NCBI GenBank assembly: GCA_023402395.1
Contig: JAEYGI010000053.1
Coordinates: forward strand, 1 to 64,000
DNA: 64,000 bases
From: Bacillota bacterium
GTDB lineage: Bacteria; Bacillota; UBA4882; UBA8346
Reading direction: 5' to 3'
A program made the position numbers and the translations under genes. Shown piece by piece: positions 43,230-51,249 of the stretch; the first letter of the stretch is position 1; every line of letters begins with the position of its first letter. The notes below the pieces were generated by a model. That model was given only the letters and a program-made list of their open reading frames with translations, was not told where the DNA came from and made no database searches.

Positions 43230-43820
43230 CTATTTTTGAAACGAGATCAATAGCGGTTGGATCTGTCGCTGATTCAGCGCTTCCAGAATCGTCTCCGGGA
43301 TCAGACTCGTCTTGGCGTTCAGGGAGGCTTGCTTGGATTGAGGCGCATCCTGGCCGAACGGGACGAAATAAACGTTCTTGCGGTTAAGCAGCGTTCCCAG
43401 ATTTCGGGCATTGGCGCTCAAACCGTCATTGGTGGAAATGGCCAGCACCACCGGGCGATTGTTCCGCAATTGGGCCTTACAGGCCATGGTCACGCTGGTA
43501 TCGGTAATCCCCAGGGCTAATTTGGCCAGGGTGTTTCCGGTACAAGGAGCAACCACCATTACATCCAGGGTTTTTTGCGGTCCGATCGGCTCAACCTCAA
43601 CAATGGTCGCCAACGGTTCCTCACCGGTGATTTGGGTTACTTCTTGCAAAAGTTCCTTGGCGGTTCCGTACCGGGAATTGGTGGTCAGCACCGCCGGGGA
43701 AAAGATCGGGGTGATCTCCGCTCCCTCGTCTTTCAATTGTTTCAAATAGGGCAAGACTTCCGCAATGGTACAATGCGATCCGGTCAGCCCAAACCCGATT
43801 TTAATTCCAGCAAACCGCAT
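43230..43820 (-). CDS. spoVFB: Dipicolinate synthase subunit B
   Basis: 196 residues, flavoprotein-like fold: GFGLTGSHCTIAEVLPYLK, then VEPIGPQKTLDVMVVAPCTG and STNDGLSANARNLGTLLNRK. With subunit A it oxidises dihydrodipicolinate to dipicolinate for the spore core. ATG lies inside the end of spoVFA (20-base overlap), so the subunits are translationally coupled. Confidence 0.95.
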   Translation of the reverse strand: MRFAGIKIGFGLTGSHCTIAEVLPYLKQLKDEGAEITPIFSPAVLTTNSRYGTAKELLQEVTQITGEEPLATIVEVEPIGPQKTLDVMVVAPCTGNTLAKLALGITDTSVTMACKAQLRNNRPVVLAISTNDGLSANARNLGTLLNRKNVYFVPFGQDAPQSKQASLNAKTSLIPETILEALNQRQIQPLLISFQK

Positions 43821-44718
43821 CGCATGCTACCTCCGTTTGCTCAAGGTTCTTCCAAATCAACCTGGGGATGGCGGAGGCAAGGATCGCCCCGGCGGTTTCG
43901 GGAGCGACGATTCCCGGGAGTCCCGGGTAAAGTTTGGCATTAAGATTCAAGCGGCTGGCGGCCTCGAAATCGACTCCGCCCGGGGCCGAGGCAAGATCAA
44001 TGATTACCACGCCGGAAGCGGCGAGTTCCAATAGTTCCTTGGTCAATACCAGCGCCGGGACGGAATTGACAATTACGTCGGCCCGGCCGATGATCGTACC
44101 CAGGGCCTCATCGGCCACAATCTCGCAGCCCATCTCCATGGCCCGGGCCAGCCGGGCCGGTTTCCTGGCGGCAACAATGACGCGAGCGCCGAGCGCCTTG
44201 AAGGTCCGGGCCACTGTTACGCCAACCCTGCCCAGTCCCACGACCAGGATCGTACTGCCGTGAACCGTAACCGGCAGTTGCTCCATGGCGATTTGAACCG
44301 CGCCTTCGGCGGTGGGAATGGAATTTAGAATCGCGATCTCATCGTCATCGACATATTCCAATACCCGGATCCCAAGCGTCGCCGCTGACTCCCGCCAGCG
44401 CGCGGCGAGCGACCCGGCGGCCAGTAACGTTCCGGAAGCCAGCCTTTCAAGGAACGGTCCGAACTCAATCGCAGGCTGGCTTTGATAACTTCGAATCCGG
44501 CCTATTTCATCCAGGCCGGTAATCGGCAGCACCACGACTCCGGCCCCCTCAATTGCCTCCTCGGGACGGCCGCAATAGCGAATCGCTTCCGCTGCCCTAG
44601 CCTTGGGATGGCCGAATAATCTTACCTCTTCAAACAGATCGGCCAGCCCTTCGGCTACGGCGATCTGACGACTGTCGCCTCCTATCACTGCTGCGCTTAA
44701 TTTAATGACCTTATTCAA
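43801..44718 (-). CDS. spoVFA: Dipicolinate synthase subunit A
   Basis: 305 residues. An N-terminal dehydrogenase-like domain (AAVIGGDSRQIAVAEGLAD) is followed by a Rossmann domain (STILVVGLGRVGVTVARTF). The DpaA-specific SIPTAEGAVQIAMEQ and DLASAPGGVDFEAA are present. The start is TTG 44718, six bases after GGAGGG (44725-44730); the frame to 44742 reads through the ribosome site. Confidence 0.95.
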   Translation of the reverse strand: MNKVIKLSAAVIGGDSRQIAVAEGLADLFEEVRLFGHPKARAAEAIRYCGRPEEAIEGAGVVVLPITGLDEIGRIRSYQSQPAIEFGPFLERLASGTLLAAGSLAARWRESAATLGIRVLEYVDDDEIAILNSIPTAEGAVQIAMEQLPVTVHGSTILVVGLGRVGVTVARTFKALGARVIVAARKPARLARAMEMGCEIVADEALGTIIGRADVIVNSVPALVLTKELLELAASGVVIIDLASAPGGVDFEAASRLNLNAKLYPGLPGIVAPETAGAILASAIPRLIWKNLEQTEVACDAVCWN

Positions 44719-44800
44719 AGAATTCCCTCCCTTTCCAACCACGCAAACAGGCTATTGTAGTATATTCCCGGCGGGGGTGGGAGGTGAAGCGGGTATTGGT

Positions 44801-45598
44801 TTAAAAGAGGAGTTCATCCAGACCGTAGGTCAGTCCGGGGCGTTCGCTGATTTTTTTCACGGCCAGCACCACGCCGGGCATAAATGACTCCCGACTCAAC
44901 GAATCATGGCGGATGGTCAGCGTCTGCCCTTCTCCCCCGAAGATTACTTCCTGATGGGCGATGAGCCCGGGCAAACGCACGCTGTGCAAATGGATGCCCC
45001 CCATGTCGCCGCCGCGCACGCCCTTGATCTTCTCTTCGCCGAGATCACAGCCGGCGGCGTCGCCCCGGCCGTTCAAGATCATTTCAGCCGTTTTAATGGA
45101 CGTCCCCGAAGGCGCGTCCAACTTTTGGTCGTGATGAAGCTCGATGATCTCCACCTGAGGGAAGAACTTGGCCGCCTGGGCGGCAAACCGCATCATCAGC
45201 AAGGCGCCGATGGCAAAGTTGGGCGCGACCAGCACATTGACGCCGTACTCCGCGCACCAGTCCTTGATGGTTTTCAGATCCTCCCCATTGAGCCCGGTGG
45301 TTCCCACGACCGCGTGGACTCCCGCTTTCACCACGACCGAAAGATTTCCCATGATCGAGGCCGGACTGGTAAAGTCGACCACGACATGGGGTTTGGCGGC
45401 AGTCAGCGTCGCGGCCAGATCAACGCCAACCACGATGCCGCTGGGTTCGGCTCCAGCCAGCAGCCCGCTGTCTTGCCCAACCCCGGCCCGGTCAATCGCG
45501 CCCACCAGCTTAAGCCCGGGATCGTTCAACACCGCCCGGACCACTTCACGGCCCATTTTGCCGCCTGCGCCGCAGACCAAAACTTTAATCGCGCTCAT
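44801..45598 (-). CDS. dapB: 4-Hydroxy-tetrahydrodipicolinate reductase
   Basis: 265 residues. KVLVCGAGGKMGREVV (NAD(P) loop), VVDFTSPAS, APNFAIGALLMMRFAAQ and the catalytic ELHHDQKLDAPSGTS (His-His and Lys). ATG 45598 has GAGGAG eight bases upstream; the frame open to 45673 runs through the riboswitch terminator. It is first after the lysine riboswitch and draws the same intermediate that dipicolinate synthase uses. Confidence 0.96.
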   Translation of the reverse strand: MSAIKVLVCGAGGKMGREVVRAVLNDPGLKLVGAIDRAGVGQDSGLLAGAEPSGIVVGVDLAATLTAAKPHVVVDFTSPASIMGNLSVVVKAGVHAVVGTTGLNGEDLKTIKDWCAEYGVNVLVAPNFAIGALLMMRFAAQAAKFFPQVEIIELHHDQKLDAPSGTSIKTAEMILNGRGDAAGCDLGEEKIKGVRGGDMGGIHLHSVRLPGLIAHQEVIFGGEGQTLTIRHDSLSRESFMPGVVLAVKKISERPGLTYGLDELLF

Positions 45599-45619
45599 CA
45601 AATCACTCCTCACGAATGC

Positions 45620-45644
45620 AAAAAAGGCTGGCGACTCGCCAACC
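45620..45644 (-). terminator. Expression-platform terminator of the lysine riboswitch
   Basis: GGTTGGC-gagtc-GCCAGCC followed by six Ts on the minus strand, 22 bases before the dapB start. It would form when lysine is bound and stop transcription of the operon. Confidence 0.88.
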
Positions 45645-45672
45645 CTGATCATTCGATCATTATCAGGCGGCA

Positions 45673-45840
45673 AGATAGCTCTTCACCCAAAGGTGACAGT
45701 AACCGGGATCTTCCCCCGCATTACCAGCCGGACCAGACGACGGTCTACCCGACTTCGGCGAAACGCCCTTTCCGTCCGGTTCATCGGCCCCGCCGGCCTT
45801 CCCGAACTTACTGATGCGCTCCGCGCCTCTACTCTACCAC
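45673..45840 (-). promoter_or_regulatory. Lysine riboswitch (L box)
   Basis: Reading the minus strand, the conserved L-box blocks follow in order: GTAGAGGCGCG, ATCAGTAAG, GGACGGAAAGGGC-GTTT-CGCCGAAG, then CGGTTACTGTCACC and GGGTGAAGAGCTATC. These match the class consensus (AGAGGcGC, AtTAGTA, GaaAgggGnnnnnCCGAAg, GGTTACTGT). It precedes dapB and so controls dapB, and probably spoVFA-spoVFB-dapG-dapA. Confidence 0.94.
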
Positions 45841-45869
45841 GGAAAATATTGTATTCACAATTTTATAAT

Positions 45870-45898
45870 ATTGTCCTATAAAAAACCGCCACTGTCAA
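45870..45898 (-). promoter_or_regulatory. Promoter of the riboswitch-dap operon
   Basis: TTGACA (45898-45893), a 17-base spacer and GACAAT (45875-45870) on the minus strand. The expected start is about 25 bases before the first L-box block. Confidence 0.75.
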
Positions 45899-45919
45899 GA
45901 GAATCCCCGAAAACAATCC

Positions 45920-45958
45920 ATATAAGTTGCATTAAATTTCAAAATGGGCCTCATTTTC
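45920..45958. repeat. Left half of a B repeat
   Basis: ATATAAGTTGCATTAAATTT matches the B left arm with one change, followed by a short hairpin AAAATG-ggcc-tCATTTT. The right arm is absent. It lies between ylmC and the dap promoter. Confidence 0.6.
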
Positions 45959-45984
45959 CTAAACTTACTTCAAAAAATATAAAA

Positions 45985-46236
45985 TTAGCCCGGGTAAAGA
46001 ACGCTCTCCGCCTCCTCGGCGAATAACACCAGATCGTCACTGATTTTTTTAATCTGCTGCCAGGGGATGGTCCTAATCTCAACTTCCCGGCCGCCCCACC
46101 CCTTTTTGAACAGGACCAGCCCTTCGACGGTACCGGTAGCCAAGTTCACCAGCAATTCGGTTTTTTTGACCTCCCCCAGCCGTTCTCCGGAGGCTATGTT
46201 GATGACCTCTTTCCCATCCAAGTCGCTTGCCCTCAA
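45985..46236 (-). CDS. ylmC: YlmC/YmxH-family sporulation protein (PRC-barrel)
   Basis: 83 residues. RASDLDGKEVINIASGERLG and VEIRTIPWQQIKKISDDLVL are typical of this small beta-barrel family found in spore-formers, usually near dipicolinate or pro-sigma genes. TTG start at 46236 with AAAGGAGGG eight bases upstream. The molecular role is unknown. It is upstream of the dap operon on the same strand, but the dap genes have their own promoter. Confidence 0.88.
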   Translation of the reverse strand: MRASDLDGKEVINIASGERLGEVKKTELLVNLATGTVEGLVLFKKGWGGREVEIRTIPWQQIKKISDDLVLFAEEAESVLYPG

Positions 46237-46351
46237 TTTGATTCCCTCCTTTTATTCCGCTACAAGCATATGAAGAAGAGCCCGATTTTAGAAAGCCGCC
46301 GCCAAAAGACGGACCTTGGCACCTCATTCCAAAATATACCACAAAAATAAC

Positions 46352-46760
46352 GTATAGAACCTCCCCCGCAGGGTCATTCTATACTCAGGGATTTGTAGTG
46401 GCCGAGGCAAAGATTGATAACGGCTCTGTCCCACGGACCATAAGGGTCGTTATCAGTCGAGCAACTGATCGATATGGGTTCTGCCGCAAGCTCTGGGGAT
46501 TCATATCGGTCTGAGCGCAGATTGTACGCGTTGGGCCAACTTATTACGGCGGTTGATGAGATCGTCGTGGTAGGGAAACTTAGCGTGTGCGGTCGAGCCC
46601 AGATTGTCATGGGAGCGAAAGGGTTGGTTTGCAGTCGAAAGATTGCAGGCTGATCCCCAAGTTTCAATGGCAGTCGGTCAAAGGTTATCGTAGTACGTGT
46701 AATGGGTGTTTGTAGCCGAAAGGTTGCAGGTATCCACGCAACGTGGTGCGGTAGCCGGAG
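46352..46760. repeat. Degenerate 21-bp periodic tract 1 of the idi spacer
   Basis: After an inverted repeat GTATAGAA/TTCTATAC (46352-46384) the sequence falls into diverged units of about 21 bases, such as GTGTGCGGTCGAGCCCAGAT, GTCATGGGAGCGAAAGGGTT and GTTTGCAGTCGAAAGATTGC. Shared positions are an initial GT and a central GTCGAAAG. No gene is supported; open frames here are 7-residue artefacts of the repeat. Confidence 0.6.
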
Positions 46761-46801
46761 ATAAGGTCATTACAGGTCTCTATTATTTTTTGCGGATTTG
46801 G

Positions 46802-46851
46802 ACCCCTTGCCCCCGAAAGAGGCATCCACCATCCTTCGTCCTCAATTTTTG
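46802..46851. repeat. 50-bp direct repeat, copy 1
   Basis: GACCCCTTGCCCCCGAAAG followed by AGGCATCCACCATCCTTCGT and CCTCAATTTTT recurs at 47231-47280 with few changes. The two copies flank the second 21-bp array. Confidence 0.85.
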
Positions 46852-46980
46852 ACTCTCCCGAATGCTCCGGCGGCCGCTGAAAATCAAGCGGCAATGGTTG
46901 CCATAGTAACGGCACTGACCAATAATTGACAGGGAATTGTTCCCCTGCCTCATTTAATTACTGAAAATTGACCGGCATTT

Positions 46981-47190
46981 AATGCCGCAGTTGTGGGGAT
47001 AACACCCAATTGACAGGCGACGAATGCCGAAACAAGGGGAACGATTGCCGCAGTTGCGGCAATGAATGCCGGTCTGTGGGGAATGACTCCCACAGCTACG
47101 GCAACCGATGCCGTAGTTCGGGCAATGAGCGCCGCAGTTACGGCAAGGGTTCCCGTTGCGCCGGCAGAGATTGCCGGGGCAATGTCATTA
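46981..47190. repeat. 21-bp tandem array 2 of the idi spacer
   Basis: About ten consecutive 21-base units around GATTGCCGCAGTTGCGGCAA, each centred on a palindrome TTGCCG-cagttg-CGGCAA with varied preservation (for example GAATGCCGGTCTGTGGGGAA, CGATGCCGTAGTTCGGGCAA). Both strands stay open because 21 is divisible by three. Confidence 0.85.
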
Positions 47191-47230
47191 AGCAATGATA
47201 CAATATTTAGGAATGATCGTTGCCAATTTA

Positions 47231-47280
47231 GACCCCTTACCCCTGAAAGGGGCATCCACCATCCTTCGTCCTCAATTTTT
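47231..47280. repeat. 50-bp direct repeat, copy 2
   Basis: GACCCCTTACCCCTGAAAGG followed by GGCATCCACCATCCTTCGTC and CTCAATTTTT. An inverted CAGGGGCAAGGGGTCTA fragment lies further on at about 47346-47362. Confidence 0.85.
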
Positions 47281-47464
47281 TGGAAGCCTGTTCATCGCAG
47301 CGATTCCTAGCGACTTTAGACCGCGAAGGCCAATGATTACCCTTTGCAGGGGCAAGGGGTCTATCCCAGCTGCGACAGTTCTTGGTAGCGATCCCTTCTC
47401 GACATTGCTTGCGCCAGGAGGGATTGTTTGATAATCTTAAATCAAACGCTAGGAGGGATTGACT

Positions 47465-47980
47465 TTGGCCGAAGAGCGGATTATCCTGGTCGATGAGGAA
47501 GACCGGGAGATCGGGTCCGGGGAAAAACTGGCGGTGCACCGGGACGGACGGTTGCACCGGGCCTTTTCGATCTTTGTCCGCAACGGCCGGGGCGAACTGC
47601 TGCTCCAAAAAAGGGCGGCCGCCAAATATCATTCCGGCGGTCTCTGGTCCAATACCTGCTGCGGCCATCCCCGGGCCGGCGAAGCGCTGGACGATGCGGT
47701 CCACCGGCGGCTGCGGGAGGAATTCGGCTTCGACTGCGGATTGAGGGAGTGTTTCGCCTTTACGTACCGGGCCGAGTTCGCTAACGGCCTGATCGAGCAT
47801 GAGGTGGACCATGTCTATCTTGGGGAGTATCACGGCATTCCCGCTCCCAACCCCGACGAGATCGAAGAGTGGCAATGGATCGATCCCCAAGCGCTGTTGG
47901 CCGATATCCGGCTCCGGCCCGAGCGCTATTCCTATTGGTTGCGTTCGGTGGCGGACCGGATAGTTCAACTTTGCCGCTAA
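47465..47980 (+). CDS. idi: Isopentenyl-diphosphate delta-isomerase, type I (Nudix)
   Basis: 171 residues; interconverts IPP and DMAPP. SNTCCGHPRAGE has the catalytic Cys and metal His, RRLREEFGFDC is the Nudix-like helix, and HEVDHVYLGEY with EIEEWQWIDP completes the metal site. TTG 47465 lies seven bases after AGGAGGG; the same AGGAGGGATTG also occurs 36 bases upstream as a local duplication. Isoprenoid supply links loosely to araM-type prenylated glycerol lipids. Confidence 0.93.
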   Translation: MAEERIILVDEEDREIGSGEKLAVHRDGRLHRAFSIFVRNGRGELLLQKRAAAKYHSGGLWSNTCCGHPRAGEALDDAVHRRLREEFGFDCGLRECFAFTYRAEFANGLIEHEVDHVYLGEYHGIPAPNPDEIEEWQWIDPQALLADIRLRPERYSYWLRSVADRIVQLCR

Positions 47981-48116
47981 CTCCCTCCGCCGGAGCCCCC
48001 AAGCCCGGACTTCGGGCAAGCCTGGCGAAAATTTCCGGAACACCCAAGCCTTTTGCCCAATTCAACGGATTCCCACATATGATACAGCAAGATTTGCAAG
48101 AAGGAGCTGATTTGCT

Positions 48117-48641
48117 ATGTGGAATCTTTGGGATACTTCTCCCAGGGCCGCTGATGGCGCGGCCGCGCCGCTGCCGGCCGCCGCCGCCCGGATTCAAGGC
48201 GGTCCGCTGGCTCCGGAACTTCAGGGAGTGGTTTATTTTAGCGAGGCGACTGGAGGCTCTTGGGTCTCGGCCTATATTACCGGACTCCCGTCGTACCGGC
48301 CCGCTTCCGGAACGGCTAGCCCCATCGGCCCGTTCGGTTTTCACCTGCACGAAAACGGCAACTGCGCGGTGGGCGATCCGGCCAATCCGTTCCAGGCCGC
48401 CGGCGGGCATTGGAACCCCGACCACCAGCCCCATGGCAATCATGTGGGAGATTTTCCGGTCCTTTTCTCCAACCGGGGCACGGCGATCATGACCTTTTAC
48501 ACCGACCGTTTCCAACCGGCCGACGTGATCGGGAAGTCGGTAATCATCCATCAAAATCCCGACGACTACCGGACCCAGCCGGCCGGAAACGCCGGGATGC
48601 GCTTAGCCTGCGGACTAATCGATCCGTACCAGCCGGTATAA
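48117..48641 (+). CDS. sodC: Cu/Zn superoxide dismutase family protein without signal peptide
   Basis: 174 residues. FGFHLHENGNC and AAGGHWNPDHQPHGNHVGDF hold the copper and zinc His ligands; VIIHQNPDDYRTQPAGNAGM contains the last copper His, and ACGLI ends the fold with the disulphide Cys. The Arg that guides superoxide is replaced in this segment by context GNAGMRLACG, so an Arg is near but not certain. Bacterial SodC is usually exported, yet no signal peptide is seen. RBS AAGGAG ten bases before ATG. Confidence 0.87.
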   Translation: MWNLWDTSPRAADGAAAPLPAAAARIQGGPLAPELQGVVYFSEATGGSWVSAYITGLPSYRPASGTASPIGPFGFHLHENGNCAVGDPANPFQAAGGHWNPDHQPHGNHVGDFPVLFSNRGTAIMTFYTDRFQPADVIGKSVIIHQNPDDYRTQPAGNAGMRLACGLIDPYQPV

Positions 48642-48645
48642 TGCC

Positions 48646-48693
48646 GCGCACCGCTCAAAAGCCGTCCCCTGGGGACGGCTTTGAGCGGTGCGC
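48646..48693 (+). terminator. Very long hairpin after sodC
   Basis: GCGCACCGCTCAAAAGCCGT continues into a nearly perfect 23-bp inverted repeat over 48 bases with one bulged A and almost no loop. It is followed by AATAAAAAAGG, not a T-run. A second hairpin GGACTTTC/GAAAGTCC follows at 48706-48725. Confidence 0.7.
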
Positions 48694-48699
48694 GCAATA

Positions 48700-49228
48700 A
48701 AAAAGGACTTTCAATCGAAAGTCCGGATTACCGGTGCGGTTCGCTTTGGGTTTACTTAAACTCACCGCATTCAATTGCTTTGATGAACCTAGCCGGAACC
48801 GGCAGTCCCTTTGGCTTCGGGGGAGGTTCGGTTCAGTGTTGCCACCGGCGTTTCCGCCGTCATGGTAATCATAACACCGCCAGATTAAGCTTACATAACC
48901 AGTTTATTAAATTTATGTTTAACCGTCAAATCCACTACCCCCGCCGAAAGCAGAGGGTGAGAAAACCGCTCAGGCCGCTTGAATTTTCCAAGTGCGTTAT
49001 TTGAGTGATGAACCATGACCCGGTTGAAGAAATGTTCAATCCGGGCTTAGACCTATCTCTCGCTCTTCCCTGTCAGGGAAGAGTAACCGATGTCTTCGCG
49101 GTCTAAAGACATTTAGAGGACAGCGGCCAGGCTTACCCTTCCGGCGTATCTCAATCTTGAGCCCCGGTTCTCCCCTTCGTTCAGCGAATCCGGGTCATGC
49201 GAGGATTAGGGCTCCCCGGCGCGATTCG
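48700..49228. other. Gene-free region rich in hairpins, possible structured RNA
   Basis: No coding frame with support lies between convergent sodC and the alpha-toroid gene. Clear stems include CCCGG.TTGAA/TTCAA.CCGGG (about 49019-49046), CTCTTCCCT/AGGGAAGAG (49064-49084) and ATGTCTT/AAGACAT (about 49089-49111). I compared it with RNase P, tmRNA, SRP, 6S, TPP, cobalamin and c-di-AMP motifs and found no match. Confidence 0.45.
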
Positions 49229-50314
49229 TCATTTCTGGGCCATCCGCTCATAAAACCCTTGGGTGTACTTGGATAGCGGCGGCTCCGGCTGGCCGGCGAT
49301 CCGATGGCATAACGAACGGATCCGCAACGCCTGGGTGGCGGCGTTCATATCGCCCTCGGCCAGTCCTTTGCCGAGCGGGACGTTATTGGGAATGGCCAGC
49401 GAATGCCCGACATGCCTTGAGAACCCTCCGTCCGGTTTCAGGTATTGACACAGATTGCGATAAGTGATCGCCAGAATCTCGCGGAGATCGGCCTCCGGGT
49501 ATGGCCCGATCTGCGGCTCCAAGGTGGCCAGCAGGTCCACGGTATTCCTGGTCCAGCACATATCCTCGGAGACATCCTCGCGGATCGTCCGCAAAACCGT
49601 CTGATACAGCTGTTGGGGCCGGGGCATTGCCCGCCCGTACTCCTCATACAGCGCGGTGAATTTGAATGCTCCGGAGAGCTGGACATAGGGGCGTCCCCCT
49701 CCCCACATCCCCGTCTCCGGATTTTGGCGTGATTCGATATAATCCCAGATCAGATCCAGCAAAAGATTCCGCTCCGCCTCGGGAAGATAGCGCAGATAAA
49801 AACCGGCGGCCCCGATATTGTCGCAAGCCATCCAGGCATAATCCCAGGGACGCTCGTCCATCCATTGCCGGAATACCGCCGGCGATCGCATGTATTCGGG
49901 TAGGGACGCTATTCCGGCTGAACCGGGCAGCGGGTAACGCGGCCGGTCCCCGAGCGCCTCCAAATACCGGGCGCTGAAATTCAGCGCCCGGGCCACCATC
50001 CGGTCCACCGCGCGCATATTGTTGTGCGGGTCATAAAAATACCCTTCCGGAGCCTGCCGCTGATGATAAAAAGCAATCAGCCGCCGGCGCATCCCGTCGG
50101 GCATCTTCTCCAGCAGGCCAGAACGCTGAATGATGCTCAAGGCCTGACTGGTGGATTCGATATCGGGCTGAAACTCCGGGTCCTCCCGTGAACTCCGGGC
50201 ATAGTAAAAGCCGCCGTACCCGGGGTCATACTGGCCAGCCAGCCAAGGATAGAACCCTTCGTACAAATCGTCAAACTTCGCCAGCATCTCCCCGTGACTC
50301 CGTTCTCCGCTCAT
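49229..50314 (-). CDS. Alpha/alpha-toroid protein of unknown substrate
   Basis: 361 residues, not assigned to a family with certainty. Repeated helical pairs with YPWLAGQYDPGYGGFYYARS, AVDRMVARALNFSARYLEAL, RQNPETGMWGGG and LKPDGGFSRHVGHSLAIPN resemble terpenoid-cyclase/prenyltransferase or glycoside-hydrolase toroids. QNPETGMWGGG and KPDGGFS are QW-like/toroid turns. No signal peptide. ATG 50314 is seven bases after CGGAGG. It could process a polysaccharide, but neighbours give no proof. Confidence 0.65.
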   Translation of the reverse strand: MSGERSHGEMLAKFDDLYEGFYPWLAGQYDPGYGGFYYARSSREDPEFQPDIESTSQALSIIQRSGLLEKMPDGMRRRLIAFYHQRQAPEGYFYDPHNNMRAVDRMVARALNFSARYLEALGDRPRYPLPGSAGIASLPEYMRSPAVFRQWMDERPWDYAWMACDNIGAAGFYLRYLPEAERNLLLDLIWDYIESRQNPETGMWGGGRPYVQLSGAFKFTALYEEYGRAMPRPQQLYQTVLRTIREDVSEDMCWTRNTVDLLATLEPQIGPYPEADLREILAITYRNLCQYLKPDGGFSRHVGHSLAIPNNVPLGKGLAEGDMNAATQALRIRSLCHRIAGQPEPPLSKYTQGFYERMAQK

Positions 50315-50428
50315 GATGATCCTCCGTGGCAAAATTTTTGGACATTCTTTTCTTGATTTAAATTAAATTACGCCGCGGATCCCGGATATCCTTCGGAGTC
50401 GCCCCGCTATTTGCTTAAATGATGCGAT

Positions 50429-51031
50429 TTATTTTGCATACGCCACGATCAGCTTCGGCCGGAATACCTGCCTTTCGTTGGTGGAGTTGACAAAGGAAGC
50501 GTTGAGGGTCTCGGCCGCGCTCGCCGATTTGGCCCGGGCCAAAATGCCATAATTGGGAAAGGTCCCTTGATGCCATCCCCGAGCGAAGGCGGTGATATCG
50601 ACCTTAAACGGTTTCATCGCGGCGCTGGGAAAATCAACGGCCACAATGTCATCGGAGGACGTCTTCGGCCGGGTGTTGGCGGTGACCTTCGCGGCGTCCC
50701 ACGGTTCGATGATCCGTTCATAGGTGAATTGATTGGTTTTATTGTCAATCCCCCGGAGTTGGGTGCAGAATAGTTCCAGACTGGCCGAGGCAATGACGGC
50801 CTCCTTGGGTAGCGCGCCCAGATCGAATCTGATGACGAACTGCGACAATTCACCCCGAAAGGGCCCTTGGTAATAGGTGGCATAAGGATTTGTTTCATCC
50901 GGGGTGTAAGTGGGAATGTAGGCGCCGACGCTCTCGGCCTGCACCCAGGTTTCCTCCGCGACGGCCCAAACCGGCATTAGTCCCGCCGTCATCAACAATA
51001 GCGCCAGAATGCCCGCGATAGCTCGTTTCAT
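50429..51031 (-). CDS. Secreted DNRLRE-domain protein
   Basis: 200 residues with signal peptide (MKRAIAGILALLLMTAGLMP to about AVAEE). The rest is one DNRLRE-type beta-sandwich: QFVIRFDLGALPKEAVIASA, LELFCTQLRG, TYERIIEPWD and DITAFARGWHQGTFPNYGIL. Such modules occur in secreted carbohydrate-active or surface proteins. RBS AAGGAGGCG before ATG. Divergent from the barrel gene. Confidence 0.8.
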   Translation of the reverse strand: MKRAIAGILALLLMTAGLMPVWAVAEETWVQAESVGAYIPTYTPDETNPYATYYQGPFRGELSQFVIRFDLGALPKEAVIASASLELFCTQLRGIDNKTNQFTYERIIEPWDAAKVTANTRPKTSSDDIVAVDFPSAAMKPFKVDITAFARGWHQGTFPNYGILARAKSASAAETLNASFVNSTNERQVFRPKLIVAYAK

Positions 51032-51249
51032 CGCAATCGCCTCCTTAAGTTTTAGGAAAATAATTCTAATTAATACTTTATAATATTTTTACATTTTATA
51101 CAAGCAAGCATTTGATAGCCGTCCCCAAACCGAACTGGAAAATATTTTACTAGGGGATCATCGAGGATTTATGAATTTTTTCGCGAAAACTATTATAAAT
51201 CAATCCTGAACCGGTTCCGAAGGGCAAATAAACAACGGGAAAGGTTGAA

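Noticed and set aside
46981..47190. Small Cys/Arg-rich and Ala/Val-rich proteins over the 21-bp array
   Set aside because: Both strands stay open only because the unit length is a multiple of three; there is no ribosome site and no conserved end.
48681..49004. Plus-strand frame after sodC
   Set aside because: It begins inside the long hairpin, has low-complexity composition and no homology I can see.
48990..49228. c-di-AMP (ydaO) or TPP riboswitch
   Set aside because: Short pieces such as GGGGAGAACC look suggestive, but the obligatory downstream blocks are missing on both strands.
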